This document shows positions 34,561 through 44,991 of a stretch of 64,000 bases of DNA, in pieces (the stretch's first letter is position 1; every line of letters begins with the position of its first letter). Made by a program: the position numbers and the translations under genes. The notes below the pieces were generated by a model that did no database searches, had not been told where the DNA came from, and saw nothing but the letters and a program-made list of their open reading frames with translations. The stretch comes from Hyphomicrobiales bacterium (GTDB taxonomy: Bacteria; Pseudomonadota; Alphaproteobacteria; Rhizobiales; Rhizobiaceae): positions 124,001-188,000 of the forward strand of contig UCJD01000012.1 of NCBI GenBank assembly GCA_900472605.1, read 5' to 3'.

Positions 34561-36749
34561 CAGCCATTCACCTTGGAGACTTGCCGTTGTTCTTCGCGTT
34601 CCGGACGCATGCTGCGGAAGAAATAGACCAGGCCGCGGCTCGTTTGGTAAAACGCGAGCCCCACGAACCAGATGGTTCCGCGGATCAGGCCCGGATTGCG
34701 CCGACGGCCTTCCTGGAATTGCGTCCACTGCGCGGAGTTTGCAAACATCAGGTCGGCGATCAGCCGGTGATCGAGCGCGCTCTTCGGGACATATTGGCAG
34801 CCCACCGCAAGCAGTCCGTCCGTCGGCTGGATGTTGCGGACCACCAGCGGCAGCGTTTCGAGATCGGCGCCGCTGAACGGGCGGAAGCGGACCTCGCCTT
34901 CCACGCCGACCAGCGACTGCTCCAGCTGCTTGTCGAACACATGCAGGCGGGCGCCATGCACCGACACGTCCTCGATCGACGCCGTGTACCACTTGCCATT
35001 GATGCCGAACTCCGCCCGGCGGTTGACCCGCACGCGGCGCGACGAGGCCCGTTCGCCGCGCTCCGACACGACGCCCAGCGCGCAACCGGCCATGATCAGG
35101 TTGATCAGGTTCCAGCCGCCGACGACGAGCGTGACATCGGCCTTATAGGGTTCGGTGTAGATGCGGTAGATGGTGACGATCAGCGCGATGATCTGCACCG
35201 CGAAGATGACAAAGAACGGACGGCTGATTTCCGACAGTCGGCTGACGGCGATCGACTCGTCCTTTGCCGTCACCTTGAAAGTCGGCTTTCTCGGATTGAG
35301 CATCACCGAGATCACCGCCGGCAGCAGATGCACCGTCTGCACATATTCGTAGAGCTCGGAGATCCACGGCCAGCGGAAAGACCCATAGAGATAGTTCTGC
35401 ATGATGAGGTTCACGAGCATGTAGGCGAGCGTATAGGCCAGGAACTCGCCGCCGGAGGCGGTGAAGATCTCAAGGTCGAAGAACAGGTAACATAGCGGCG
35501 CGAACAGGAAGACCGTACGCGGGAAGGGAAAAAGCCAGAACAGCGTGGACGACATGTAGCAGAAGCGCTGCGGGATCGTCAGTCCGCGCTTGAGCAGCGG
35601 GAAGCGGAACCTGAGGATCTGCATCATGCCCTGCGCCCAGCGGCTGCGCTGGCCGATGAAGCTCGCGAACGTCGCCGGCTGCAGGCCGGCAATCAGCGGC
35701 TTGTCGACGTAGATGCTGTTCCAGCCGCTTCCGTGCAGCGCAAGCGCTGTTTCGCAGTCCTCGGTGATGCTGATGCCGCTGAAACCGTTCTGTGATTCCA
35801 ACGCCTTGCGGCTCAGAACCGCCGCCGAGCCGCAGAAAAAGGCCGCGTTCCACTTGTCGAGTCCGCGCTGGATAATGCCGTAGAACATCTCGTTCTCGCT
35901 CGGCATGTTGTCGAAGGTGCGCAGATTGCGCTCCAGGGGATCGGGGTTGATGAAGAAGTGCGGTGTCTGGACTAGGAAAAGCTTCGGGTCGTCGTCGAAA
36001 TAGCCGACGGTCTCCAGAAGAAAGTCGCGCGCCGGCGCGTGGTCGGCATCGAAAACCGCGATCAGTTCACCCGTCGAGTGCTGCATGCCGTTGTTGAGAT
36101 TACCGGCCTTGGCGTGCTCGTTGCGCTCGCGTGTGAGGTAGCGGACGCCGATTTCCTCGCAGAGCTGCTTGAGTTCGTTGTGGCGCGCGACGGCTGCCTG
36201 CGCCTCAAGCAGCTTGTTCGAATTGCGCTTCTGTACCGTCCCGCCGTCGTCGAGCAGCCAGACGGTCAGCTTGTCCGCCGGATAGTCCATCGCCTTGGCG
36301 GCAGAGAGCGTGTTGGCGAGAAGGTGCGAGTCCTCGTTATAGGTCGGCACGAAAACGTCGACGTGCGGGAAACGCTGTAGTTTTCCCGCACGTGAAGGGC
36401 GCGGTGGCAGAGGGGTGGCGACAATGAAAAGGCTGAGCGCCAGCATCGCGACGCTGTACATCTCGGCGAGATAGAGCATCAGGCCGGGAATGAAGTTTTC
36501 CGGCTGATTGATCGGGGGCAAGGTGCTGGTCGTTCGCCAATAGACATAGCGCATGACGATCGCGGTACCGAAGGCGAGCGCGATCAGGCGCCACGTGCCT
36601 TCTCCCTTCAAGCCCTTGATGATCGCCATTACGGCAACCACGGTGATGCTGGCGATCAGCTGCGCTTGCAAATTCACCGGCAAGGTCACCAGCGCAATCA
36701 CACAGATCGCAACGACTGCCCAGATCAAGATGCTGCGGGCCTTATGCAT
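34560..36749 (-). CDS. bcsA: cellulose synthase catalytic subunit with PilZ domain
   Basis: The 729-residue GT2 enzyme has D168, D234-A-D236, T329-E-D331 and Q367-R-S-R-W371, the complete processive synthase set. Helices lie at about 5-45, 55-72, 88-112 and 400-560. A C-terminal PilZ domain carries R574-x3-R578 and D594-x-S596-x2-G599, the c-di-GMP-binding motifs. It makes beta-1,4-glucan from UDP-glucose when c-di-GMP releases its gating loop. The ATG at 36749 has AAAGGAAAG before it and gives the length usual for rhizobial CelA. Confidence 0.95.
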   Translation of the reverse strand: MHKARSILIWAVVAICVIALVTLPVNLQAQLIASITVVAVMAIIKGLKGEGTWRLIALAFGTAIVMRYVYWRTTSTLPPINQPENFIPGLMLYLAEMYSVAMLALSLFIVATPLPPRPSRAGKLQRFPHVDVFVPTYNEDSHLLANTLSAAKAMDYPADKLTVWLLDDGGTVQKRNSNKLLEAQAAVARHNELKQLCEEIGVRYLTRERNEHAKAGNLNNGMQHSTGELIAVFDADHAPARDFLLETVGYFDDDPKLFLVQTPHFFINPDPLERNLRTFDNMPSENEMFYGIIQRGLDKWNAAFFCGSAAVLSRKALESQNGFSGISITEDCETALALHGSGWNSIYVDKPLIAGLQPATFASFIGQRSRWAQGMMQILRFRFPLLKRGLTIPQRFCYMSSTLFWLFPFPRTVFLFAPLCYLFFDLEIFTASGGEFLAYTLAYMLVNLIMQNYLYGSFRWPWISELYEYVQTVHLLPAVISVMLNPRKPTFKVTAKDESIAVSRLSEISRPFFVIFAVQIIALIVTIYRIYTEPYKADVTLVVGGWNLINLIMAGCALGVVSERGERASSRRVRVNRRAEFGINGKWYTASIEDVSVHGARLHVFDKQLEQSLVGVEGEVRFRPFSGADLETLPLVVRNIQPTDGLLAVGCQYVPKSALDHRLIADLMFANSAQWTQFQEGRRRNPGLIRGTIWFVGLAFYQTSRGLVYFFRSMRPEREEQRQVSKVNG

Positions 36750-36807
36750 CGGCTTTCCTTTAAAGGCATTGCGCCGACACCGTTTCCGGTCCCGGCCTAG
36801 CTGATCG

Positions 36808-37818
36808 TCATCTCTGGCAGGCGGCACTTGCCGCGGTACTGCCGATGCATTCGGGCGAAGGAACGTTCACGCCGCTCGCGGTCATAGTTTGCTGCGCGGC
36901 TTGCTGGCGCGCGGAACCGCCCGCTAGCGCGGGTGCTTCCATCGGCGCCTGCGGCGCGTTTTCGGAAAGGTCGGGTCCCGGTACGCGAGGGCCGATCGCT
37001 TGCGGCAAGGTGGGAGCCGCTGGCGCCGCGGCGGCCGGGCGAACGACCGCGCGTCTTACAGGCGCAGGGCGCGAGAAAGTCTGCGCCGGCGCCGGTTCGT
37101 AACCGATCGGCATCGGCGTGGAGCGATAACCGCCTTCGTCGGGATAGATCGGGTTCCCGGGGCGTCCAAGCGTCGGGCCGCCCCCTTGCGTCATGCCGTA
37201 GGGGTTCCAGATTTCGCCGTTGAACGTACCGATGACAGTGTATCCATACATGACGCCCAGCAACTGGCGCTCAGTGGCGCGGGCATCACATAGGCGTAGA
37301 CGGACCTGGATCATGCCAAAATTGCGGGCTTGCGTCTGGTCCGATCGGCTGGAACGGATTTGCTGCCACCCATAGACGCAAGTGTCGCCGTTGCGGCTGG
37401 TGCCGGAGGCATAGCCGAAGGGGCCGTAGCTGTTTTGCAGGAACGTCGTGGAGCGCGCCATCCTTACGCCGGGGACGGAGGCAACCATCTCGCGGGCAAG
37501 AGTGCTCTCGTTGACCATCCTGTAGGATGAGTTGCCTGCTCCGGGGTTCTCGCCCCGACCGCCGAGAAACTGCACTTTGAGGAAGTTCTGGCCGGGGACC
37601 GAGGACGACGTGAACAGCGAAATGGATTGATCGACGCCATTGCCACGCTTTTGCTCGACGACGCTGACGATCGACGGTCCGCCGGGCGGCGGCAAGACAA
37701 GCGCTTTCTCGCTCGCTATTGTTTCAGCGGCGTTCGGTTGTCTGATATTTCCCGTCGATGTGCAGCTGGCAGCAAGACCAGCCAACCCAGCAAGGGCCAT
37801 CAATCTTAGCAAACCCAT
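36808..37818 (-). CDS. bcsN: cellulose biosynthesis protein BcsN
   Basis: The 336-residue protein starts at the ATG 37818; an in-frame TTG at 37884 would bury the signal. The N-terminus is a signal peptide ending LAASC, a probable lipobox. A conserved soluble domain (about 25-220, with TTFLQNSYGPFGYASG) and a Pro/Ala-rich tail follow. BcsN occurs only in rhizobial-type cellulose operons, and its role is unknown. It heads the minus-strand operon, 58 bases before bcsA. Confidence 0.85.
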   Translation of the reverse strand: MGLLRLMALAGLAGLAASCTSTGNIRQPNAAETIASEKALVLPPPGGPSIVSVVEQKRGNGVDQSISLFTSSSVPGQNFLKVQFLGGRGENPGAGNSSYRMVNESTLAREMVASVPGVRMARSTTFLQNSYGPFGYASGTSRNGDTCVYGWQQIRSSRSDQTQARNFGMIQVRLRLCDARATERQLLGVMYGYTVIGTFNGEIWNPYGMTQGGGPTLGRPGNPIYPDEGGYRSTPMPIGYEPAPAQTFSRPAPVRRAVVRPAAAAPAAPTLPQAIGPRVPGPDLSENAPQAPMEAPALAGGSARQQAAQQTMTASGVNVPSPECIGSTAASAACQR

Positions 37819-38515
37819 GTTTCCGATCGCCGCAATCGTATTTCCCTGTATCCGGCGCAATTTTGGCGCCTGATTTCGAATCAACGACCAGACGGCCGTT
37901 AATCATTCTAAACGACGGATATGGTTAACCAATCGTTAATTTACGGGTCATTGAAATGGGGACGGCAAGTTGCGAACACAAAAAGTTGCTTGCGTCGATA
38001 CGTCGCCATCGGGGCGATGATGTTCAGGCAGCGGCAATAATGGCGCGACGCAATTAGATAGACCTAATAAAAAAGCCAGAAAAATACTTTAGAGAAGTTC
38101 TATGGTGTCAAACGTTCACCTCAAAACGGGCAGAGCCATGCGCACAAATCAGCCGCTTCGCTCAATCCACCGGCATTCATGAACATGCTACATGGGCTTA
38201 TGCCGATCTGGACGTCTTAACATGTATCAACCGAACTGTTACGTAACTGCCAGGATCGGGCTCAGGCTCCGGTCGGTTGTTAAATACGGGATATAAAACA
38301 AAAAATTGGAAGCAGAGGCGAACCGCGCGGCTGTTTCCTCATAGACGTGCACAGGTTCTTCGAGGCAAGCGAGCGGCAAGCGGACATCGCTTTGGCCGCT
38401 TGCGGGTGGGGTCTCTTAGGCCAATTTTCACAATGAATACAGTCTGGCGGAGGGCCAGGGGGAGGAGGGAACGAAGGCTGCTCGGTTGAATCGAGCCCAA
38501 GTAAAGGCGAATATA
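37819..38515. other. 697-bp divergent intergenic region, bcsN / RND pump
   Basis: This AT-rich region separates two divergent operons and must hold both promoters. It contains a perfect palindrome GTTACGTAAC at 38238-38247, of TetR-operator type. I see no convincing small gene or RNA. No regulator gene for the efflux pump lies next to it. Confidence 0.5.
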
Positions 38516-39700
38516 GTGCAAAACAAAAATCAGCGGCATTTTTTCACCGTTCGTAGCGGCGTGCTTGTAGCGGCTGTTTCGATATTCATGGCCTCCTCTG
38601 CAGTGGCCCAGCAGGCTGCGGCTCCGCCACCCCCATCCGTGACAACCGTCAACATTACCAAGAGCTCGGTGCCGCTGAGCTATGAATATGCCGCTCGTAT
38701 CTCGGCGTTTCGCCAGACGGAAGTGCGCGCCCGCGTCAGCGGTATTCTGCTTAAGCGCAATTTCGTCGAAGGCGCCCAGGTCAAGGCCGGCGACGTGTTG
38801 TTTCTCCTCGATCCCGCGCCCTATGAAGCCGCGCTGATGCAGGCGCAGGCCGGACTGAAGCAGGCACAGGCACAGCTCAGCCAGGGCATCCGCGAAGAAA
38901 AGCGCAACATCAGCCTCTTCGACCAGAAGGTTGGTAGCCAGAAAAGCCGCGACGATGCGATTTCGGCGCGCGAGCTCGCCGAAGCGGCCGTCGCTTCCGC
39001 CGAAGCCCAGGTCAAGACCGCCGAGCTCAATCTCGGCTACACCAAGGTGACTGCTCCGATCAGCGGCATCACGAGCCTTGAGCAGGTTTCCGAAGGTAGC
39101 TTGATCAGCACCGATTCAAGCCTGCTGACCAACATCACCCAGCTGGATCCTGTTTACGTCAACTTCTCCTTCTCGGATTCCGAGGCGCGGGAAGTGCGCC
39201 ATCTCATTGATCTGATGAAGAGCAAGGGGCAGGAGGAGAAGCTGCGCGTCAAGCTGACATTCGGCGATGGTTCGACCTACGACCATGAAGGCGTTGTCGA
39301 CTTCACCTCGGCGACCGTCGACGTCAACACCGGCACCATTCAGGCCCGTGCGATCATCGACAATCCGGATCGCCAGCTCATCCCCGGTCAGTTCGTCCGC
39401 GCGACGGTAAGCGGCGTGACCGCCGATGACGCGATCGTCATCCCTGAAGTCGCGTTGCTGCAGGGGCCGCAGGGCCAGTTCGTCTACACCGTCGGCAAGG
39501 ATGGCAAGGCGAAGATCAACGCCGTCACGCTCGGCCAGAAGGTCGGCGGCAACTGGATCGTCAACTCGGGCCTTGAGGCCGGTGAGCAGCTGATCACCGA
39601 AGGCGTCATCAAGGTGCGCCCGGGCTCGGCCGTCAACGCAACGGCTGAAGCGGCCGCGGTCGATGCCGGCAAGGATACGAAAGAGACGGCTTCAAACTGA
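38516..39700 (+). CDS. RND efflux periplasmic adaptor (AcrA type)
   Basis: The 394-residue adaptor has a signal region (about 12-33, ending AVAQQ) and a lipoyl half ([20 protein letters not shown]). A coiled-coil hairpin (about 95-165), a beta-barrel and a membrane-proximal domain follow. It bridges the RND pump to an outer-membrane channel. The GTG at 38516 is preferred because AAAGG lies 8 bases before it; a TTG at 38486 is an alternative. It overlaps the pump gene as TGATG. Confidence 0.88.
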   Translation: MQNKNQRHFFTVRSGVLVAAVSIFMASSAVAQQAAAPPPPSVTTVNITKSSVPLSYEYAARISAFRQTEVRARVSGILLKRNFVEGAQVKAGDVLFLLDPAPYEAALMQAQAGLKQAQAQLSQGIREEKRNISLFDQKVGSQKSRDDAISARELAEAAVASAEAQVKTAELNLGYTKVTAPISGITSLEQVSEGSLISTDSSLLTNITQLDPVYVNFSFSDSEAREVRHLIDLMKSKGQEEKLRVKLTFGDGSTYDHEGVVDFTSATVDVNTGTIQARAIIDNPDRQLIPGQFVRATVSGVTADDAIVIPEVALLQGPQGQFVYTVGKDGKAKINAVTLGQKVGGNWIVNSGLEAGEQLITEGVIKVRPGSAVNATAEAAAVDAGKDTKETASN

Positions 39701-42700
39701 TGGGTAACAGGTTCTTTATCGACCGCCCGGTCTTCGCGGCGGTCATTTCCATTGTCATCGTTCTGGCGGGCCTTTTGGCTCTGCGGGCGCTGCCGATCGC
39801 GCAGTATCCGGAGCTCGTGCCACCGCAGGTCGTCGTCACGGCCAGCTATCCCGGGGCAAGCGCCGAAACCGTCGCGCAAACCGTTGCCGCTCCGCTTGAG
39901 CAACAGATCAACGGTGTCGAGAACATGCTCTACATGCAATCGACAAACTCCAACAGCGGCACCATGCAGATCACGGTGACGTTCGCGCTCGGGACCGATC
40001 CGGACCAGGCCGCGATCAACGTCAACAACCGTGTCCAGCGTGCGACCTCCACCTTGCCGCAGGAAGTCACACGCCAGGGTGTGGTTGTCGCCAAGCGCTC
40101 CAACTCCATCCTCGCCTTCGTGGCGATGTTCTCCAACAACACGCAGTATGACCGTGCCTATGTCGGCAACTACGCGCTCTTGAACGTCATCGACGATCTC
40201 AAGCGTCTGCCCGGCATTGGCGACGTCAACGTGCTGGGGGATATCGACTATTCGATGCGCGTCTGGCTGCGGCCCGACAAAATGGCGCAATACGGCCTGA
40301 CGCCGAGCGACGTGTCGACAGCCATCCAAGAACAGAATTCGCAGTTCGCCGCCGGCCGTTTTGGCGATCAGCCGAGCGCAACCGGGCAGCCTTTCACCTA
40401 CAGCGTCTCAACGCAGGGCCGCCTGACGGATCCGGAAGCCTTCGGAAACATCATCCTGCGCTCGACCAGCAACGCCGCGACGCTGCGGCTGAAGGATGTC
40501 GCGCGCATCGAGCTTGGCACCAAGAGCTATGCGGTGCAGAGCAGCCTTAACGGCACGCCGGCGGTTCCGATTGCGATCTATCTGCAGCCGGGAGCCAACG
40601 CGTTGAACACGATGCACGAGCTCTCGACGCGCTTGGCGGAACTGAAGAAGTCGTTCCCTGACGGTATCGACTACCGCATTCCCTACGATACGACGAAGTT
40701 CATCCAGGTCTCGATCGAGGAAGTCATTCACACCTTCTTCGAGGCAATCGCCCTCGTCGTGATCGTGGTGTTCCTGTTCCTGCAGAACTGGCGGGCAACA
40801 CTCATCCCTGTGATTGCGGTTCCGATCTCGATCATCGGCACCTTCGCCGGGATGTACCTGCTTGGGTTCTCGATCAACCTCCTGACGCTGTTCGGGCTGG
40901 TTCTCGCGATCGGTATCGTCGTGGACGACGCGATCGTGGTTCTTGAGAACGTCGAACGCCTGATGACGGTGGACAGGCTGTCTCCGAAAGATGCGGCGAT
41001 CAAGGCTATGGGCGAAGTCACAGGTCCGGTTGTCGCGATCGTGCTCGTGCTCTGCTCCGTCTTCATTCCCGTCTCCTTCATGGGCGGGCTTGCGGGGCAG
41101 ATGTACAAGCAGTTCGCCGTCACGATCGCGATCTCCGTGATCCTGTCAGGCATCGTGGCCCTGACGCTGACGCCGGCTCTCTGTGGTCTGATCCTGAAGC
41201 CAGGTCATCACGAACCGGCGCTGCCGTTCCGCGTCTTCAACCGCGCCTTCGAGCGACTGACGTCGGGCTACACGGCGGGCGTTCGCTTCTTCGTCAAGCG
41301 TTTTGCCATAGGACTCGTGCTCGTTGGCGCCTTGCTCGGTGCGACAGGCTACCTCTTCTACACCATCCCCGGGTCGCTCGTGCCCGACGAAGACCAGGGC
41401 TGGGTGTTGCAGGTCGCCATCCTGCCGCCGGCCGCAGCGCTTCCACGCACGGAGGCGGTCATGGATCAGGTGGTTGAAAACACCTCGAAGCTCGATGGCA
41501 TCCACGATGTCTTCGCGGTCTCCGGCTACGATATCCTTGCCGGCGGCATCAAGAGCAGCGCCGGTGTGTCCTTCATCATTCTGGATGACTGGAAGGAGCG
41601 TACGACCGCTGCCCTCGACGCCCGCAACATGGCGGGGCCGATCATCGGCGCCAACAGCGGCATCAAGGATGGCATGGTTCTGGCCTTCAATCCGCCACCG
41701 ATCCAGGGCTTAAGCACTACGGGTGGCTTCGAAGCCTATGTGCAGGACCGCGGCGGCAACGGCATTGCCAACCTTGCCGAGCAGGCGGGGGCTCTGGTGG
41801 CCGCTGCGTCCAAGCGCCCCGAACTGACAGCCGTGCGCACCACATTCGATGCTAGCGTTCCGCAATACCACGCGGATCTCGATCGCGAGAAGGCAAAGGC
41901 GCTCGACGTGCCGATCAACACGGTGTTCGATGCCATGCAGGCCACGTTCGGTAGCCTCTATGTCAACGACTTCACGCTCTACGGGCGCAACTACCAGGTC
42001 AATCTGCAGTCGGAATCGGCCTTCCGCCAATCGCCTGACGATCTGCGCCAGGTGTTCGTTCGCTCGACCAATGGCAGCATGATCCCGCTGGACGCGCTGG
42101 TGAAGGTCACGCGCATCATCGGCCCCGACCAGGTCGAACGCTTCAACGCGTTCAACTCCGCCAAGATCACCGGCAACCCGGCTCCTGGCTATACGTCGGG
42201 CGACGCCATCCGCGCGTTGCAGGAGGTCGCCAACGAAACCCTGCCGCCAAGCTACCAGATCGCCTGGACAGGCTCGGCCTACCAGGAACTGGCAACGGGT
42301 GGCGCGGGAACGCAGGCGATGCTCTTCGGCATCATCATGGTGTTCCTGATCCTTGCGGCGCAGTACGAGAAGTGGACGCTGCCGCTGGCGGTCATCACCG
42401 CCATCCCGTTCGCGCTGTTCGGTGCGTTGCTCGCAACGATGCTGCGCGGTCTCACCAACGACGTCTACTTCCAGATCGGCATGGTCACGCTGATCGGTCT
42501 GGCGGCGAAGAACGCCATCCTCATCGTCGAGTTTGCCGTTCTGAAGCGCTACGAGGGCCTGTCGGCCGGCGAGGCTGCGATCGAAGCCGCGCGCCTGCGC
42601 TTCCGTCCGATCGTCATGACGTCCCTGGCATTCATCCTGGGCGTCGTGCCGCTGGCGATCAGTTCGGGCGCTGGCTCGGCCAGCCGGCACGCCATCGGAA

Positions 42701-42852
42701 CCGGCGTCATCGGGGGCATGCTCGCAGCGACGTTCATCGCGACCTTCTTCATCCCGATGTTCTACCGCCTGATCGCCTGGAAGGCGCCGAAGACCGCCAA
42801 TACGCCGCAAGCGGCACCCGGCAACAATGCGGCGATCGCCCCCGGCGAGTAA
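39700..42852 (+). CDS. RND multidrug efflux pump (HAE1/AcrB type)
   Basis: The 1050-residue pump has full AcrB architecture: twelve helices, two large periplasmic loops, the proton-relay aspartates in [19 protein letters not shown] (helix 4) and the lysine of [13 protein letters not shown] (helix 10). It opens with [18 protein letters not shown], typical of HAE1 pumps such as Brucella BepE. It expels hydrophobic drugs, bile salts or plant phenolics using the proton gradient. No outer-membrane factor or regulator gene is adjacent, so it presumably uses a TolC-like channel encoded elsewhere. Confidence 0.94.
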   Translation: MGNRFFIDRPVFAAVISIVIVLAGLLALRALPIAQYPELVPPQVVVTASYPGASAETVAQTVAAPLEQQINGVENMLYMQSTNSNSGTMQITVTFALGTDPDQAAINVNNRVQRATSTLPQEVTRQGVVVAKRSNSILAFVAMFSNNTQYDRAYVGNYALLNVIDDLKRLPGIGDVNVLGDIDYSMRVWLRPDKMAQYGLTPSDVSTAIQEQNSQFAAGRFGDQPSATGQPFTYSVSTQGRLTDPEAFGNIILRSTSNAATLRLKDVARIELGTKSYAVQSSLNGTPAVPIAIYLQPGANALNTMHELSTRLAELKKSFPDGIDYRIPYDTTKFIQVSIEEVIHTFFEAIALVVIVVFLFLQNWRATLIPVIAVPISIIGTFAGMYLLGFSINLLTLFGLVLAIGIVVDDAIVVLENVERLMTVDRLSPKDAAIKAMGEVTGPVVAIVLVLCSVFIPVSFMGGLAGQMYKQFAVTIAISVILSGIVALTLTPALCGLILKPGHHEPALPFRVFNRAFERLTSGYTAGVRFFVKRFAIGLVLVGALLGATGYLFYTIPGSLVPDEDQGWVLQVAILPPAAALPRTEAVMDQVVENTSKLDGIHDVFAVSGYDILAGGIKSSAGVSFIILDDWKERTTAALDARNMAGPIIGANSGIKDGMVLAFNPPPIQGLSTTGGFEAYVQDRGGNGIANLAEQAGALVAAASKRPELTAVRTTFDASVPQYHADLDREKAKALDVPINTVFDAMQATFGSLYVNDFTLYGRNYQVNLQSESAFRQSPDDLRQVFVRSTNGSMIPLDALVKVTRIIGPDQVERFNAFNSAKITGNPAPGYTSGDAIRALQEVANETLPPSYQIAWTGSAYQELATGGAGTQAMLFGIIMVFLILAAQYEKWTLPLAVITAIPFALFGALLATMLRGLTNDVYFQIGMVTLIGLAAKNAILIVEFAVLKRYEGLSAGEAAIEAARLRFRPIVMTSLAFILGVVPLAISSGAGSASRHAIGTGVIGGMLAATFIATFFIPMFYRLIAWKAPKTANTPQAAPGNNAAIAPGE

Positions 42853-42870
42853 CAGGGTCTTTCGAACAGC

Positions 42871-42903
42871 GGGCCGGCGCGGACATGATGTCCACGCCGG
42901 CCC
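42871..42903 (+). terminator. long hairpin after the RND operon
   Basis: GGGCCGGCG (42871-42879) pairs with CGCCGGCCC (42895-42903). Inside it, GGACA pairs with TGTCC across a TGA loop with one mismatch. The U tract is weak, so termination is likely but may be partial. Confidence 0.5.
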
Positions 42904-42934
42904 GAACCATTTCTGGGCCCGAACCATTTCTGGG
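42901..42934. repeat. 17-bp perfect tandem duplication
   Basis: The unit CCCGAACCATTTCTGGG occurs at 42901-42917 and again, exactly and without a gap, at 42918-42934. It is non-coding, next to the RND terminator. Confidence 0.9.
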
Positions 42935-43029
42935 GTGGAGCGGCAGTGCTGAAGCTGCGTGCGAATCTTTTAACGCCGCAGCGCTAATATGCGTCCGCAA
43001 ACATGTTCTCTAACCCCCAGGGACCTTAC

Positions 43030-43524
43030 ATGAAGACGATTATCGTCGGGGCGCTACTTGCCGCCCTCATACCCGGCATAAGCCAGGCCAAGACGCTTGC
43101 ATTCCCGAGCGACGCGCCCATTGCGCAGATCGCCATTCCCGACAGCTGGGAGCCCGAGGAAACCGAAACCGGTATCCAGGCGACGTCTGAAGATTCCGCC
43201 ATCTATCTTTCGATCGACGTTGCCGACGAAAAGAGCACGGACAAGGTGATCGACGACGCCATTGCCTTTCTTCAAAAGAACGGCGTGAAGGTCGACGGCT
43301 CGACGCAGAAGAAGTCCGACGAGCCGATCAACGGCATGGACATGACCAACTTCGACTGGACCGGCACCGACAATGACGGCGCCGTCAACATCGGCCTCTC
43401 GCTGCTCTCGCCGAAGGCGGGCAAGCTCCTCGTCATCACCTATTGGGGATCGCAGGGAACGCAGGAGGCACATGGGCCCGAACTCCAGGCGATCATCAGC
43501 TCCCTGAAACCAGCAGCCGAATAA
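43030..43524 (+). CDS. small periplasmic protein of unknown function
   Basis: The 164-residue product has a signal peptide (about 1-20, ending ISQA) and an acidic mature domain with alternating strands (TGIQATSEDSAIYLSIDVAD, then LLVITYWGSQGTQE). I do not recognise the family. AGGGA lies 6 bases before the ATG at 43030. A 9-codon in-frame extension is possible but has no ribosome site. A perfect hairpin follows the stop, so it is probably a single-gene transcript. Confidence 0.75.
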   Translation: MKTIIVGALLAALIPGISQAKTLAFPSDAPIAQIAIPDSWEPEETETGIQATSEDSAIYLSIDVADEKSTDKVIDDAIAFLQKNGVKVDGSTQKKSDEPINGMDMTNFDWTGTDNDGAVNIGLSLLSPKAGKLLVITYWGSQGTQEAHGPELQAIISSLKPAAE

Positions 43525-43530
43525 TATAGC

Positions 43531-43555
43531 GCAGGCACGGCCCTGCCGTGCCTGC
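43531..43555 (+). terminator. 11-bp perfect hairpin after the small periplasmic gene
   Basis: GCAGGCACGGC (43531-43541) and GCCGTGCCTGC (43545-43555) pair perfectly around a CCT loop. It is 7 bases after the stop and is followed by CTTTG, a short U run. Confidence 0.65.
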
Positions 43556-43574
43556 CTTTGCTCCCGAGGTCACC

Positions 43575-44000
43575 GTGCCCTTCTTCAAATCCTGTCTCCT
43601 TCTATCGCTTTTCGTGTTGTCGGCAGCGAGCCCGTCATGGGCCGACGCGTACAAGGCCGTCAGCAACACCGCCATGTCAGTCACCGGCGACATCTCGATG
43701 GACGACTTCAGCATCACCTTTGAAACGGGTGACGAGCTTTCGTTTTCCAATCTGGTTGCCGATCACTTCATCGTCGACGGCGAGCGCGTGCCGGCGTCCG
43801 TCTATCGCGTGGGTGATCCCTCGGACCCCGAGTTGCTGAATGGCAATCGCCTCTGCGGATCCGGGCCGGTCACCTATGTCGCGAATTGGTCAGCCGGCGA
43901 TGGCCTGTCCGCCATCGCGGTGTTCACTGGTCGGCATGCGCCGAAAAGTTCCGACGAGATGTGCGCGTCCTATACGTTCGAGGAAGGTGTCGAGGAGTGA
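43575..44000 (+). CDS. small secreted protein of unknown function
   Basis: The 141-residue product begins at a GTG preceded by CGAGGT and has a signal peptide (PFFKSCLLLSLFVLSAASPS, cleavage after SWADA). The mature part carries two cysteines (RLCGSG and EMCASY) likely to form a disulfide, and short strand-like segments. I do not recognise the family. An upstream in-frame GTG at 43548 lies within the preceding hairpin and is less likely. Confidence 0.7.
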   Translation: MPFFKSCLLLSLFVLSAASPSWADAYKAVSNTAMSVTGDISMDDFSITFETGDELSFSNLVADHFIVDGERVPASVYRVGDPSDPELLNGNRLCGSGPVTYVANWSAGDGLSAIAVFTGRHAPKSSDEMCASYTFEEGVEE

Positions 44001-44015
44001 GCGCGCTGACGCTAC

Positions 44016-44288
44016 CTAAAGCGGAACGGGTGCGGCCGGGACCACGTCATACGCTACCTTGGCTTCATCGGCCGCGGCGATAAAGGCGAGGCGCGCGTCT
44101 TCCGGCGATGCCTTGCCGATCGCGACGCCGTCGCAGACTTCCAGGGCGGAAAAGTAGGCTTTGCCTTCGGCGACCGGCCATGCGGTGAAAAGCAGTTTGA
44201 GCGCCTCACGGGTACTCGTGACCGTAAAGACGGCGCCGCTGCGCCGGCAGGCGATCAACACGGGGATCGTCCATGGTCTCGTGTCCAA
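44016..44288 (-). CDS. DUF982 family protein
   Basis: The 90-residue protein shows the DUF982 pattern: an N-terminal Trp-x-Ile-Pro strand, VTSTREALKLLFTAWP near 23-38, then SALEVCDGVAIGKASPEDAR. This family is common in Rhizobiales, often in multiple copies, with no known function. The start is a TTG at 44288 preceded by GAGGGG. It is convergent with the secreted-protein gene at 43575. Confidence 0.75.
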   Translation of the reverse strand: MDTRPWTIPVLIACRRSGAVFTVTSTREALKLLFTAWPVAEGKAYFSALEVCDGVAIGKASPEDARLAFIAAADEAKVAYDVVPAAPVPL

Positions 44289-44590
44289 CGCTTATACCCC
44301 TCGGAGCGCAATCCATTGGCGGCCAGCCTTTGCAAATGCTGACACCGTGCTCTTAACATATAGTATGTTCTTTATGCATCAAGCGTGGGCGCTCGCAACA
44401 AAGCGCATGAAAAAACCCGGTGCGAGGGGCTGCACCGGGCTTTTGGTTGGACTGCATTGGGCTTGCTGATCCAGCAACGCGGATTTCAATACGTTGCGCA
44501 GTTAAAACCCTTCAGCTGAGAAAAGGTTCCCAAAGAATATCGGACGCAGTTCCTGTCGATCTTTCGGCCAACGGAGTAACCGTGAACCCG
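44289..44590. other. 302-bp non-coding region with terminator and possible small RNA
   Basis: No supported ORF lies here. A strong hairpin at 44416-44439 would terminate a minus-strand transcript. The 145 bases between it and the gene ending at 44591 could be that gene's 3' region or an independent small RNA. Confidence 0.4.
44416..44439 (-). terminator. Rho-independent terminator, minus strand
   Basis: CCCGGTGC (44416-44423) and GCACCGGG (44432-44439) form a perfect 8-bp stem. On the minus strand it ends in GTTTTTTC, a good U tract; on the plus strand it ends in CTTTTGG, so it may act in both directions. Confidence 0.75.
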
Positions 44591-44815
44591 TTAGTCCTCG
44601 GCAACGCCGTTCATCAACCCATCGAAGACTTCAAGCATGGCGTCGGCGATTGCCTGGCCGAGCGCGTTGCCGGCCTGGCCGATCTCTTTATCGTCCATCT
44701 CTCGCGCCGCCAGCGCCAGCGCCGTGCCCTGTTCGCTGACAATCAGCTTGGCACGCTCGATCGCCCAAAGCGAAAAGTCGTTGCGGTTGTCGATCGTCAC
44801 AGTGTCCGGTTCCAT
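44591..44815 (-). CDS. 74-residue acidic protein, unknown
   Basis: The ATG at 44815 has GAGGA six bases upstream, better placed than the ATG at 44821. The product is acidic and mostly helical, with an N-terminal strand pair (TVTIDNRNDFSLWAIERAK) and a helical C-terminus (NALGQAIADAMLEVFDGLM). There is no signal or membrane segment. The family is not recognised. A terminator lies about 150 bases downstream. Confidence 0.55.
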   Translation of the reverse strand: MEPDTVTIDNRNDFSLWAIERAKLIVSEQGTALALAAREMDDKEIGQAGNALGQAIADAMLEVFDGLMNGVAED

Positions 44816-44991
44816 GGCCATTCCTCGGGTTCGCTTGCGCGTTCTTTAGCCCCTTTACCGGAAATATCGAAGCACAATCCTTAACGCGGCCACATGCTCG
44901 CGAGAGCCATGCGCGACAGTTCGTGGATGACCGGGCATCTGCTTGCCGCATTCACCGCAGGCGAGTGTCCCACATGATGACAGTCGAACTG

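Noticed and set aside
42901..42934. CRISPR-like repeat
   Set aside because: Only two 17-bp copies with no spacer between them.
44161..44469. 102-codon plus-strand frame over the DUF982 gene
   Set aside because: Antisense to the DUF982 pattern and runs through a terminator hairpin.
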